IMG/VR virus record: IMGVR_UViG_3300028786_000010
Span: 1-54,499 of that record
Direction: 5' to 3' (one strand)
DNA: 54,499 nt
DNA from: a virus
The first letter of the stretch is position 1. Each line of letters begins with the position of its first letter. A program made the translations under genes and the position numbers. Under the pieces are notes generated by a model. It had not been told where the DNA came from. It saw nothing but the letters and a program-made list of their open reading frames with translations, and ran no database searches. Shown in pieces: positions 15,897 to 22,992 of this stretch.

Positions 15897-16396
15897 GCCG
15901 CCCCACCGCCGAGGGTGTCCAGCTGCGTACGGATCTCAGCCAGCCGGGCTTCGAGCCGCGCGGCTTCGTCGACCAGGGCGGCGCGGGCTTCGGCGCGCAT
16001 CGTTTGCTCGTGGAGCATCAGCCGCAGGTCGCCGATGAGGCTGCTGATGCGGTCCGCGTGCCCGGCCAGCTCGCTGTCCCCGGTAGCAACAGCCGCGTTG
16101 AGCAGGTCGGCGATGTCCTCGGGTCCGTGGAGTACCTGGACGGACTTCTCGGCCGGCGCGTTTTGCTCCTGGGTCGGCTCGTCAGTGGCCGACAGGTTCG
16201 CCTTCTCATATTCGGCGATGAGCTCCTTGGCCCGGGCCTGGTTGTTCTCGGCGACGTCCCAGACGAGGCTGCGAATGTCCGCGACTGCCGCGCCGGTCTG
16301 GCCTGCGATCTGACGCAGCGTCTGGCCGGCCGCGAACCGGGTGAGGATCCGGTACTCGTCCTCGGTGATGCGGGTAGCGGTGACGGTGGCGGTCAT
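15893..16396 (-). CDS. HTH plus coiled-coil protein
   Basis: 167 aa from ATG 16396, with GAGGAACGAGC upstream and an ATGA overlap. Residues ~10-50 (EYRILTRFAAGQTLRQIAGQTGAAVADIRSLV) look like a sigma-type or LuxR-type helix-turn-helix. Residues ~110-165 form a charged coiled coil ending in an acidic/Gly tail. A regulator or DNA-organising protein is plausible. Confidence 0.65.
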   Translation of the reverse strand: MTATVTATRITEDEYRILTRFAAGQTLRQIAGQTGAAVADIRSLVWDVAENNQARAKELIAEYEKANLSATDEPTQEQNAPAEKSVQVLHGPEDIADLLNAAVATGDSELAGHADRISSLIGDLRLMLHEQTMRAEARAALVDEAARLEARLAEIRTQLDTLGGGAA

Positions 16397-16551
16397 GCTC
16401 GTTCCTCCTGGCGGGCGCGGGCCTGTGCGGCGCGTGCGCGGTCGTACTGGTGGCCGGCCGTGGCGACGCTGAGGCCGTAGGCGGCGGCGCGTTCGATCTG
16501 CTTGGCGGCGTCGATGACGGCCCGTTCGGCCGCCGCGGTCTTCGGGGTCAC
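16393..16551 (-). CDS. 52-aa small protein, coupled on both sides
   Basis: The GTG at 16551 overlaps the J-domain gene stop (GTGA) and the stop overlaps the next start (ATGA). The product is Ala/Arg-rich and helical (AAAERAVIDAAKQIERAAAYGL and QARARQEERA). The double overlap and regular high-GC third positions support it as a real gene. Confidence 0.6.
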   Translation of the reverse strand: MTPKTAAAERAVIDAAKQIERAAAYGLSVATAGHQYDRARAAQARARQEERA

Positions 16552-17210
16552 GACAGACCCCCGGTCTCGGTGGTCCCGAGCAGCACGTCACGGGCTTTCG
16601 TGATGAGCCGGAAGACATCCGCGTTGCCGCCGGCGTCCGGGTGGGCGGTGCGCGCCGCGATTCGCCAGGCGGCGTGAATCCGGGTGGCGTCGATGAGATC
16701 CCCGGTGGGAATACCAGCAGCGTCGGACAGCACGCGCCGCGCCTCGGCGCGCGTCATCTCGTTCTCGGCTGGCTTCGACGTGATGGCGGACCAGCCGCGG
16801 TACTGCTCACCGGTCCGGGTCACTCCGTAGCGGTCGACCGCCCGCAGCGCCTCGAGGGCTAGCGCGATGGCCCGGACGTTGGCCTGCCAGCTGGCGAGGT
16901 CTCCGCCCCATCGCTGCTCGTAGGCATCGGTGGCATAGGTGAGCGGGCCGAAGCGGGACTCAAAGGAGACCTTGACGCCGGGGAAGCCGACCGGGGCACG
17001 CGCTCGGAGCATGCCGTCACGGCGTAGCTCGCTCGGGTCCGCGTCGACCTGGACGACGACGAGCGCGCCATCGAGGTGGTCGACCTCGCTGAGCAGCAGC
17101 TTGACCGTGTCGTCCCATGTGGCACGGAACCGACCGGAGCTGGCGCGGGGATCGGTGACCGGCCGGTCCCAGAGGCCGAGGGTCCGGATTTCGAAGCGAG
17201 GGCTAGGCAC
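16548..17210 (-). CDS. J-domain (DnaJ-like) protein
   Basis: 220 aa from GTG 17210, which has GGAGGTGGG upstream; in-frame starts further up lack one. The C-terminal 70 residues are a J domain: RRVLSDAAGIP, helix II IHAAWRIAARTA, then the HPD loop (AHPDAGGNADVFRLITKARDVL). J domains stimulate Hsp70/DnaK (known). The N-terminal 140 residues have no recognised domain. It probably recruits host DnaK to phage replication or assembly, as lambda P/DnaJ do. Confidence 0.75.
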   Translation of the reverse strand: MPSPRFEIRTLGLWDRPVTDPRASSGRFRATWDDTVKLLLSEVDHLDGALVVVQVDADPSELRRDGMLRARAPVGFPGVKVSFESRFGPLTYATDAYEQRWGGDLASWQANVRAIALALEALRAVDRYGVTRTGEQYRGWSAITSKPAENEMTRAEARRVLSDAAGIPTGDLIDATRIHAAWRIAARTAHPDAGGNADVFRLITKARDVLLGTTETGGLS

Positions 17211-17439
17211 GGCTACCCACCTCCATCGCGCCGGCGGCCCAGCTGGCGGTGACCTCGCCATCGATGACCCGCGGCTCAGGCAGGTCGACAACCGGCCAGC
17301 CGATCGCGGCGACGGTCCGGCAGTACTCCGGCGGGTCCTGCCCGCCGGTGGCGCGATTCCAGGCGAGGCTGTTGGCGGAGAGGTAGACGTGCCCGGCGGC
17401 CTCGGTGAGCGGGACGCGGTACTGGGCGGGCTGCGTCAT
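17203..17439 (-). CDS. Small hypothetical protein
   Basis: 78 aa from ATG 17439 (ATGA overlap with the gene before). VPLTEAAGHVYLSANSLAWNRATGGQDPPEYC resembles the start of a helix-turn-helix, but too little is present to call it. Overlaps the J-domain gene start by eight bases. Confidence 0.6.
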   Translation of the reverse strand: MTQPAQYRVPLTEAAGHVYLSANSLAWNRATGGQDPPEYCRTVAAIGWPVVDLPEPRVIDGEVTASWAAGAMEVGSRA

Positions 17440-17801
17440 CGGGCACCGTCGGGATTTGAACCGGTAGTCCTGCGGCCACGCTTGCGGGTAGGCCGCCGAT
17501 TTGTTTTCGTCGCGAGCGCGCCCATCTCCGCCGGGCTCGGGATACCTCGCTCGGCGAAGATCTCCCGAGCGATGGTCAGCATCTCGTCGCCGATTACCTG
17601 CTCGACCTCCAACAGCAGGCCGTCGTGCTCCTCGGGGTCAATCTCGAAGTGCAGGATCAACTGCCGAGCAACCTCGCTGACTCCGGTGATCGGGCCAAAG
17701 GCGATGGCCATCTCCGGGCCGATGCGATCACAGTCCCAGTAGCGGAGGCACGGCATGTCGACTAGGTGCGTATGCGGCTGACGGTAGGTCTGATCAGGCA
17801 T
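17436..17801 (-). CDS. Hypothetical early protein
   Basis: 121 aa from ATG 17801. The middle is acidic and helical (VARQLILHFEIDPEEHDGLLLEVEQVIGDEMLTIAREIFAERG), the tail very basic (KTNRRPTRKRGRRTTG), suggesting nucleic acid contact. Overlaps the preceding gene by eight bases. Confidence 0.62.
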   Translation of the reverse strand: MPDQTYRQPHTHLVDMPCLRYWDCDRIGPEMAIAFGPITGVSEVARQLILHFEIDPEEHDGLLLEVEQVIGDEMLTIAREIFAERGIPSPAEMGALATKTNRRPTRKRGRRTTGSNPDGAR

Positions 17802-18315
17802 CGCGCACCTCGCTGGCATACGGACGGGTATCTCCGGCCAGCAGGTTCGGCTCGGCGTCGATGAGGTCGAGATAGACGCCGCCGTCGAAGTGGGCGAGGA
17901 ACGCGGCGATGGCGTCCGGGACGGGCAGGCAGACGTTCGTGTCGTCGTCGACCGGGACGGCGATCTGGTCGCGGCTGACGTAGGCGGTGATGCCCTTGGT
18001 GTCCAGGTAGACGGCCAGCACGCACACGTTCGACAGCAGCCGGACGCCCCGGACGTCGAGGGCGCGCAGCTTGTCGGCGATCTTGTCGGCGGTGTCGCCG
18101 AGGTCGGCCAGCAGTCGTACAGCCCGTTCGGCTGCGACGACGGCCCGCATGCGCAGGACCAGTGGCGTCGGCTCCATGTACTCGACGCGTGCGGCTTCGT
18201 CTTGCAGCAGGTCGAGGTCGGCGCGGTGCATGCCCTCGGTGAAGCGCTTGAGGCAGCTGGCGATGAGCTGCAGCTTGTCGGCCTCGGTCATCAGCCGGAC
18301 GTCGGTGGCGATCAC
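17794..18315 (-). CDS. Hypothetical early protein, alpha/beta
   Basis: 173 aa from GTG 18315 (GTGA overlap). Helical N-terminus (DKLQLIASCLKRFTEGMHRADLDLLQDEAARV) and a beta-rich C-terminus (GVRLLSNVCVLAVYLDTKGITAYVSRDQIAVPVD). No catalytic motif recognised. Confidence 0.65.
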   Translation of the reverse strand: MIATDVRLMTEADKLQLIASCLKRFTEGMHRADLDLLQDEAARVEYMEPTPLVLRMRAVVAAERAVRLLADLGDTADKIADKLRALDVRGVRLLSNVCVLAVYLDTKGITAYVSRDQIAVPVDDDTNVCLPVPDAIAAFLAHFDGGVYLDLIDAEPNLLAGDTRPYASEVRDA

Positions 18316-18704
18316 AGCGACTCACCACCCTCGGCGTCGCCGGGGACCGGGCAGGAGCACCAGACCTCGACATACTCGTAGTCCAGCCAGACCGGCCCGT
18401 CGTGGCCGGAGAGCTTGGCGCCCACGCTCACCCACGCCCGGCCGCGGACGCGATCCGCCGGTTCGGTGTAGGCGCGCTCGACCTCGATATCGGCACGCAG
18501 GTGGCTGGCCCAGGCAAGGACGCCGTCGCGCTGCCCCTCGTCGAGCCGCAGGCTGATGCCTGTTGACGAGTACTGGGCCGGGTCGTCGGAGAAGTCGATC
18601 GTCATCGGCATGGGCAGGCGCAGCTGTGCGGACTCGGCGCAGATCCTGGCCAGCGCCTCACGACGGCGCTCGTCGACCTCGGAGTGGTCGTTCACGGTGG
18701 TCAC
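18312..18704 (-). CDS. Hypothetical early protein
   Basis: 130 aa from GTG 18704 (GTGA overlap). The centre is beta-rich (PMTIDFSDDPAQYSSTGISLRL, PVWLDYEYVEVWCSCP). Its last residues EGGESL echo the end KAGESL of the upstream gene, where both stops fall in the same short DNA motif (GGTCACAGCGACTCACC-like), hinting at a local duplication of the junction. Confidence 0.62.
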   Translation of the reverse strand: MTTVNDHSEVDERRREALARICAESAQLRLPMPMTIDFSDDPAQYSSTGISLRLDEGQRDGVLAWASHLRADIEVERAYTEPADRVRGRAWVSVGAKLSGHDGPVWLDYEYVEVWCSCPVPGDAEGGESL

Positions 18705-19009
18705 AGCGACTCACCTGCCTTGCGCCCGGCGGCGTACGCCCGGCTGATCAGGCCGATGACGACCTGCGCGGTGGAGGTCTCGCCCTGGGCCAGCCAGGTC
18801 AGAACGCGGCTGTCGTAGTCACCGAGGCTGATGCCGGCGCTGTGGCAGGCCAGCAGGAGGTGCCTGCGGATGACCGGCTCGTGCACGCCCTGGCCGGGGG
18901 TGAGCGCCTGGACGTCACGCTGCAGCGGGCTGTCGTAGGTGTCGCGTTCGGTCTCGTACGGGCCGTGGACGGGAGGCTCGGGCTGCTGGGTGGTCGGTTG
19001 ATCAGACAT
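18701..19009 (-). CDS. Hypothetical early protein
   Basis: 102 aa from ATG 19009, downstream of a hairpin. The first 35 residues are Pro/Gln-rich; the rest is helical (HLLLACHSAGISLGDYDSRVLTWLAQGETSTAQVVIGLISRAYAAGRK). It opens the long coupled block that runs to the WhiB gene. Function unknown. Confidence 0.65.
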   Translation of the reverse strand: MSDQPTTQQPEPPVHGPYETERDTYDSPLQRDVQALTPGQGVHEPVIRRHLLLACHSAGISLGDYDSRVLTWLAQGETSTAQVVIGLISRAYAAGRKAGESL

Positions 19010-19090
19010 CTGCGAGAATGTCCTTTCGGGTCGGCCCTGCCATCTCTCCTGCTAAGTCGGGTGGTAGGGCTGTTCTGCGGGTGGGGTGTT

Positions 19091-19133
19091 CCGGGCCGTC
19101 CGGCGGCGATTGCAGCGGCACCGGCCGGCCCGG
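19091..19133. terminator. GC hairpin after the first two early genes
   Basis: CCGGGCCG (19091-19098) pairs with CGGCCCGG (19126-19133), and after one mismatch CCGG/CCGG extends the stem inward. It lies immediately downstream of the 19138-19401 stop. It is placed to limit leftward transcription to the first two genes unless read through. No U-run is present. Confidence 0.45.
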
Positions 19134-19137
19134 GGTC

Positions 19138-19401
19138 TCAGGCGGCCTCGGTGGTCGCGGGTTTGCGCCGGGATTCGGCGGACTTCTTGGCGATGCGCTT
19201 CATGTGGGCGCGCTGCAGCAGCTGGGCGCTCTTCATCCGCTCGACCGGGTCGGTGATCTCGTCCGGGACCTGCGCGAGGAAGCGGCGCATCCGCCCTTCG
19301 GCGGCGCGTGCCTTGCGGTAGTCCTCGTTGGTCTTGCGTGCGGCCCGGACCAGGCCGCCGATGGCTCCGGCCTGCTGGTGGTGCTTGGAGTAGTCAGGCA
19401 C
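19138..19401 (-). CDS. Small basic early protein
   Basis: 87 aa from ATG 19401, overlapping the Cro-like gene by eight bases. Very basic and helical (GGLVRAARKTNEDYRKARAAEGRMRRFLAQVP, KRIAKKSAESRRKP). Second gene of the leftward early transcript. It resembles no family I know. Confidence 0.65.
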   Translation of the reverse strand: MPDYSKHHQQAGAIGGLVRAARKTNEDYRKARAAEGRMRRFLAQVPDEITDPVERMKSAQLLQRAHMKRIAKKSAESRRKPATTEAA

Positions 19402-19666
19402 AGGGGCCGCCTTCGAAGACGCGGTGCAGAGGCAGGCCGATGCGATCGGCGACCTTGAGGGCGTGGGAGAGGCGGATGTCGAACTGGCCGCGGCGTACGC
19501 GCCAGAAGCTCTGCCGGCTGAATCCGAGTTCTTGGCCGAGGGCGTCGATGTCGGAGATGTTCAGCCTGGTCTTGGCACGCTCGACGGCTGCGGTGCTGAG
19601 CCGCGGGTACGGGCCGGTGGCCGTATCAGCCACGATGACCTCCTGGACCGTCTGTGTATCAGGCAT
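19394..19666 (-). CDS. Cro-like XRE-family regulator, first gene of the leftward operon
   Basis: 90 aa from ATG 19666. A helix-turn-helix of XRE type covers residues ~40-85 (LGQELGFSRQSFWRVRRGQFDIRLSHALKVADRIGLPLHRVF). There is no ribosome-binding site, but a promoter (TTGCGT, 17 bp, CATCCT) ends seven bases before the ATG, fitting leaderless transcription. A GTATCAG-AC-CTGATAC operator fills the promoter spacer. The divergent gene at 19872 encodes another XRE protein, so the pair forms a repressor/Cro type switch. Confidence 0.75.
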   Translation of the reverse strand: MPDTQTVQEVIVADTATGPYPRLSTAAVERAKTRLNISDIDALGQELGFSRQSFWRVRRGQFDIRLSHALKVADRIGLPLHRVFEGGPCA

Positions 19667-19702
19667 GTTACTTAGGATGCAGGTATCAGACCTGATACGC
19701 AA
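19667..19702 (-). promoter_or_regulatory. Leaderless leftward early promoter with operator in its spacer
   Basis: On the minus strand the -35-like TTGCGT (19697-19702), a 17-bp spacer and the -10-like CATCCT (19674-19679) are followed by seven bases and the ATG. The perfect operator GTATCAG-AC-CTGATAC (19683-19698) occupies the spacer, so a bound repressor would block RNA polymerase. A half site GTATCAG lies at 19656-19662 just inside the gene. Confidence 0.6.
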
Positions 19703-19787
19703 GAGGTCGTGCGGGTGCTCTTTTGGGTGCCATCGACGTGTGTCACTCTTGGCCGTGCGAACGCGAACGCACAGCTAGGGGGTAGTC

Positions 19788-20297
19788 ATGAGACAATCAA
19801 CTGTGTATCAGGCAGGATACGTAACACCCCTGATACGTGACGAGGTATCTGAGCTGCACTATCGTGTTGGCATGACGGACGTCGGTCGGCGGGATGCTGC
19901 GCCTTCGAGCAGGTTCGCCGAACTCATCCAGTTGACCCGCGAACAGCGCGGGTGGACCCAGGACGAGCTGGCCGACCGTGCCGGCGTGTCCCGTCCGACG
20001 ATCAACCGCTACGAGCAGGCCAAGACCCGCACCCCGGATCCGGAGACCGCGCGCCGCATCTTCGTCGCCCTGAAGCTCGACCCGCGCCGCATCCCCGTCC
20101 TGCTCGGGTACGTCACCGAGGAGGAGATGGGCCTCCCGCCGGAGCCGTCGCGGACCTTCCACGCCACCACCGAAGACGCGATCGCCATCCTCGAGGACCC
20201 GGCCGTCGACAGCCGCGTCAAAGCCGAGTGGGTCAGGTACCTGCAGATCCGCACGGCCGATGACGACGACGCCAGGCCTGGCCGCGCGATCGGCTGA
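19788..20297 (+). CDS. Phage repressor, XRE family (start 19788 or 19872)
   Basis: 169 aa from ATG 19788, which has AGGGGG upstream, or 141 aa from ATG 19872. The XRE helix-turn-helix is FAELIQLTREQRGWTQDELADRAGVSRPTINRYEQAKTRTPDPETARRI, followed by a ~60-residue C-terminal part without a peptidase motif. I favour 19872: a promoter (GTGACG, 17 bp, TATCGT) ends seven bases before it and the operator sites 19805-19851 would then be upstream of the gene rather than inside it. It lies next to integrase and divergent to the Cro-like gene, so it is the likely lysogeny repressor. The lack of a LexA-type protease domain argues against RecA-driven self-cleavage. Confidence 0.75.
   Translation: MRQSTVYQAGYVTPLIRDEVSELHYRVGMTDVGRRDAAPSSRFAELIQLTREQRGWTQDELADRAGVSRPTINRYEQAKTRTPDPETARRIFVALKLDPRRIPVLLGYVTEEEMGLPPEPSRTFHATTEDAIAILEDPAVDSRVKAEWVRYLQIRTADDDDARPGRAIG
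19805..19871 (+). promoter_or_regulatory. Repressor promoter with clustered operators
   Basis: Sites related to the operator half GTATCAG occur at 19805-19811, 19815-19820 (GGATAC), 19830-19836 (CTGATAC) and 19845-19851 (GTATCTG). The promoter -35 GTGACG (19837-19842) and -10 TATCGT (19860-19865), 17 bp apart, overlap them, which suggests autoregulation and leaderless start at 19872. Confidence 0.55.
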
Positions 20298-20321
20298 CAG
20301 GCCTGCTTTCAGCGACCCTTC

Positions 20322-20512
20322 GCTTAGCCGTTTTCCGTTGAACGCCCAGCCCAGGTAACCTGGCAGTGCTTAGTCGCTCAGGGCTGTTCTACTTACAAGC
20401 GAGGGGTCGCAGGTTCGAAACCTGCCGCGCCCACTACGGGTCTTTGACCTGCACAAACAGACCTGTTCCTTGACGGTATCAGACCTGATGCGCTTGGCTT
20501 AGTCGTTTACCG
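20322..20512 (+). other. attP: attP region with tRNA-Val(UAC) 3' core and arm-type repeats
   Basis: 20392-20433 reads as the 3' half of a tRNA-Val: anticodon loop CTTACAA, GCGAG stem strand, T-arm GCAGG-TTCGAAA-CCTGC, acceptor strand CGCGCCC and discriminator A. The 5' side of the anticodon stem does not pair, so this is a fragment and not a tRNA gene. GCTTAGCCGTTTTCCG (20322-20337) and GCTTAGTCGTTTACCG (20497-20512) are 14/16 direct repeats on either side, with a shorter match at 20368, as expected of integrase arm sites. Integration would restore the host tRNA 3' end. Confidence 0.75.
20476..20491 (+). promoter_or_regulatory. Operator copy upstream of integrase
   Basis: GTATCAG-AC-CTGATGC differs by one base from the perfect operator at 19683-19698. 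It lies 48 bp before the integrase ATG and inside the attP region, so the switch regulator could control integrase expression or the att complex. Confidence 0.6.
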
Positions 20513-20539
20513 ACCACTCGCCTACGGATCGGGGTCCTG

Positions 20540-21478
20540 ATGACCAGCCGCCGCGGAGCACTGCCCGACAACCTCGGCGCGTTCGCGCCCTGGCTCGACT
20601 CGTTCGACCTGGATCTGATCTCGCGTGGGCGCTCCGACCGCACACGCGAGATGTACCTCGACGCGGTCCGCTGGTTCGCCGCCTGGCTCACCCGGGAGCA
20701 CAAGGCGAAGACCTGGGACAAGGTCGGACGGGACCAGCTGCGGGCGTTCTTCGCCCACATGACCGAGCTGGGGTACCAGCAGTCGTACCGCAACAACGTC
20801 GCGCGCTGCCTGCAGGCGTACTTCAAGTGGTGGTCGGCCGAGGAAGACCTGCCCAACCCCTACGCCACGTTCACCCCGCCGGCGGCGCCGAGATTCGGTG
20901 TGCACCCGGACAAGCTGCTGGACACCGGCGACCTGGGCAGATTGTTGAAGGACGCCGAGACCGGCAGGGACTTCGAATCACGCCGTGACGCCGCCATGCT
21001 GCGCCTGTTCGCGAGCACCGGCTGCAGGCTGGCTGAGATCGCCGGCCTGGACGTGTCCCGGGTCGACGTGAAGGCGCGCACCGCGGTCGTCACCGGCAAG
21101 GGCGACAAGACGCGAATGGTTCGCTTCGACGCAAAGACCGCGCTTGCCGTGGACCGCTACCTGCGCGTTCGCGCCACGCACCCGGCGGCCGACCTGCCGG
21201 CCCTGTTCATCGGCGTGCGGCGGCGGGTCCGGATGACCGCATCCGGGATGCGCCGAGCCCTGGTCCGCCGTGCTCAGCGGCTGGGGATCAAGCTGCATCC
21301 GCACATGCTCAGGCACACGTTCGCCCACCTGTGGCTGGATGCCGGCGGCGCCGAGGGCGACTTGATGGAGTTGATGGGCTGGGAGTCCCCGCAGATGCTG
21401 CGGCACTACGGCGCGTCCGCCCGTGGCGCCCGGGCCCGGCGCGCGTACGACCGGGTGAATGTGATGGGTGACCTCTGA
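20540..21478 (+). CDS. int: Tyrosine integrase
   Basis: 312 aa. N-terminal SAM-like core-binding domain (residues ~15-110), then the catalytic domain with R163 (TGCRLAEI), K187 (TGKGDKTR), H255-x-x-R258 (HMLRHTF), W281 and nucleophile Y290 (MLRHYG). It is the XerC/D-like size class and lacks a long arm-binding domain. It follows the attP core by about 100 bp on the same strand. Together with the Xis-like protein at 24203 it would integrate and excise the phage at a tRNA-Val gene. Confidence 0.93.
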   Translation: MTSRRGALPDNLGAFAPWLDSFDLDLISRGRSDRTREMYLDAVRWFAAWLTREHKAKTWDKVGRDQLRAFFAHMTELGYQQSYRNNVARCLQAYFKWWSAEEDLPNPYATFTPPAAPRFGVHPDKLLDTGDLGRLLKDAETGRDFESRRDAAMLRLFASTGCRLAEIAGLDVSRVDVKARTAVVTGKGDKTRMVRFDAKTALAVDRYLRVRATHPAADLPALFIGVRRRVRMTASGMRRALVRRAQRLGIKLHPHMLRHTFAHLWLDAGGAEGDLMELMGWESPQMLRHYGASARGARARRAYDRVNVMGDL

Positions 21479-21482
21479 GGGT

Positions 21483-22070
21483 TCAGCCAGGCGGCCGGTT
21501 CTGGCGCCGCTGCAGGCGCACCACGTCGGCGGTGCCGACTACCCGGGAGTCGTCCGTCCCGGTCTGGCGCACTGACCTCACCCCGGTCCCGAAGCCGGCG
21601 TAGAACCGCTGGGCGAGTTCTTCGCCGAGCAGGTCGACCAGCAGGAACAGGCCGTTTTCGACGCGGGCCATCTCGCTCAGTAGATGTTGGTGCGTCCGGT
21701 CGACTTCGGCGCGGGCGAGTTCGACGTTGCGGCGTGTGGTGCGGTTCATCCGCTCGGTGCAACCCAGCGCTGCGGCCAGCAGGCCGAGGCCGTAGAGCGG
21801 GATGACGATCTCGTAGGGCATGGGCCCGTCGAAACCGGCACGCCACACCAGTGCGGTGGTCATCGTCAGCACGACGCCGACCGCCCCTGTGATGATCAGC
21901 CACAGGCCGCGGGTCCGCACACGTTCTTCGGGGACGGCTTCCTCGTCCGTGTCGTTTGAGGATTTCCGGCGGGGCCGGACGGCAAAGTCCTGTGTGATCG
22001 GACCGCCGTCGGCAAAAGGGGACGGTGAGGCCTCTGTGGAGTCGCCTGCTTTGTCCGTCGACTGTGACAT
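21483..22070 (-). CDS. Two-TM membrane protein, possible superinfection-related gene
   Basis: 195 aa from ATG 22070, with GGAGG upstream. Two hydrophobic segments (GLWLIITGAVGVVLTMTTALVW ~68-88 and MPYEIVIPLYGLGLLAAALG ~95-114) follow a charged, disordered 60-residue N-terminus and precede a helical cytoplasmic tail. It is convergent with integrase. Location within the lysogeny module suggests expression in the lysogen, perhaps for exclusion of other phages, but nothing in the sequence proves it. Confidence 0.65.
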   Translation of the reverse strand: MSQSTDKAGDSTEASPSPFADGGPITQDFAVRPRRKSSNDTDEEAVPEERVRTRGLWLIITGAVGVVLTMTTALVWRAGFDGPMPYEIVIPLYGLGLLAAALGCTERMNRTTRRNVELARAEVDRTHQHLLSEMARVENGLFLLVDLLGEELAQRFYAGFGTGVRSVRQTGTDDSRVVGTADVVRLQRRQNRPPG

Positions 22071-22512
22071 TTGGGGCCTCCGTGCCTGGTAGCGCCCGGT
22101 CACACTTATCCGGGCACAGACACTGAATCATGCCCCCAACCAGCGGTTACTTCCAGTCCTCCGGTCGATATGGATCAGTGACCGTTCGGCAAGGTCAATA
22201 CGCGTAACCGGTCAGTTGCCTAATCGTTTACTGTCACCGTTCCGCAACACGCCGTAATTCGCAGTAACTGACGGTACGGACAAGACAGCAGAATGCTTCG
22301 TACGCCATCCGGGCGGACGCGCCGCGGACCGGACCGGGCACAACTCCCGCATCGATAGGTATTTCCGTCTGATCTTCACCTCCGATCATCCGAGTTTCGG
22401 CCTGACCTGTTCCGCCTCCGTCCACGCATGCTCCACTCTGGTCAGGCGGCCGGCTCCGGGCTGGGGCCGGTCGCGCCACCAGCCCACCCCAGCCCGGACG
22501 CGGAGCCAGTCG
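22071..22512. other. Divergent intergenic region
   Basis: This 442-bp stretch separates the two membrane-protein genes and should hold promoters for both. GTCAGTT (22211-22217) and AACTGAC (22265-22271) form a spaced inverted repeat, and CTAATCGTTTACTG near 22220 is similar to the integrase arm repeats. I see no open frame with a ribosome-binding site here. Confidence 0.4.
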
Positions 22513-22989
22513 ATGAGTCAGCAGCCGCAGCAGCCCGCACCCGAAGAGCCGCCGTTCCACTGGGCGGCAACGACGCCACCGCGGAAGCCCCGCCCGCCCT
22601 GGGTCGTCCTGGCCGCAGGCATCGCCGCCGCGCTCCTCATCGGCGCCGGAGCCTTCTACGCCTACACACGCCTGTCGGGCCCTTCGCTGGCCGGCGCGGA
22701 GAAGCAGTGCAACGACGGACCGCCCGGGACGACGCTGGCCGACGGCGGCAAGACGCTCATCATCGACGGGAAAAGCCAGAGCCAGCAGCTCAACGGGCAG
22801 GGCACCGGTGTGGACGCCAAGACCGAGGCGTGCATCCTGAAAAACCTCGGCGTGACCGCTGCGGTACTCAACCACATGGACAACACCCGGGCGCTCGACG
22901 GCCGCCAGACCGACACCTGGGACGGCTTCACCGCCTCCTGGACATACCACCCGGACGACGGCCTGGACATCACCATCCAGGCGAAGTAG
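22513..22989 (+). CDS. Membrane-anchored exported protein
   Basis: 158 aa. A Pro/Gln-rich cytoplasmic N-terminus (~28 aa), one TM segment (PPWVVLAAGIAAALLIGAGAFYAYTRL, ~29-54) and a ~100-residue domain expected outside the membrane with two cysteines (EKQCND, EACILK) that could form a disulfide. This type II topology resembles lysogen-expressed cell-surface proteins. Role in exclusion or lysogenic conversion is inference. Confidence 0.65.
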   Translation: MSQQPQQPAPEEPPFHWAATTPPRKPRPPWVVLAAGIAAALLIGAGAFYAYTRLSGPSLAGAEKQCNDGPPGTTLADGGKTLIIDGKSQSQQLNGQGTGVDAKTEACILKNLGVTAAVLNHMDNTRALDGRQTDTWDGFTASWTYHPDDGLDITIQAK

Positions 22990-22992
22990 CGG

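Noticed and set aside
20391-20434. Possible complete tRNA-Val gene
   Set aside because: Only the 3' half is present; the 5' anticodon-stem strand, D-arm and acceptor 5' strand do not pair, so it is an attachment-site fragment.
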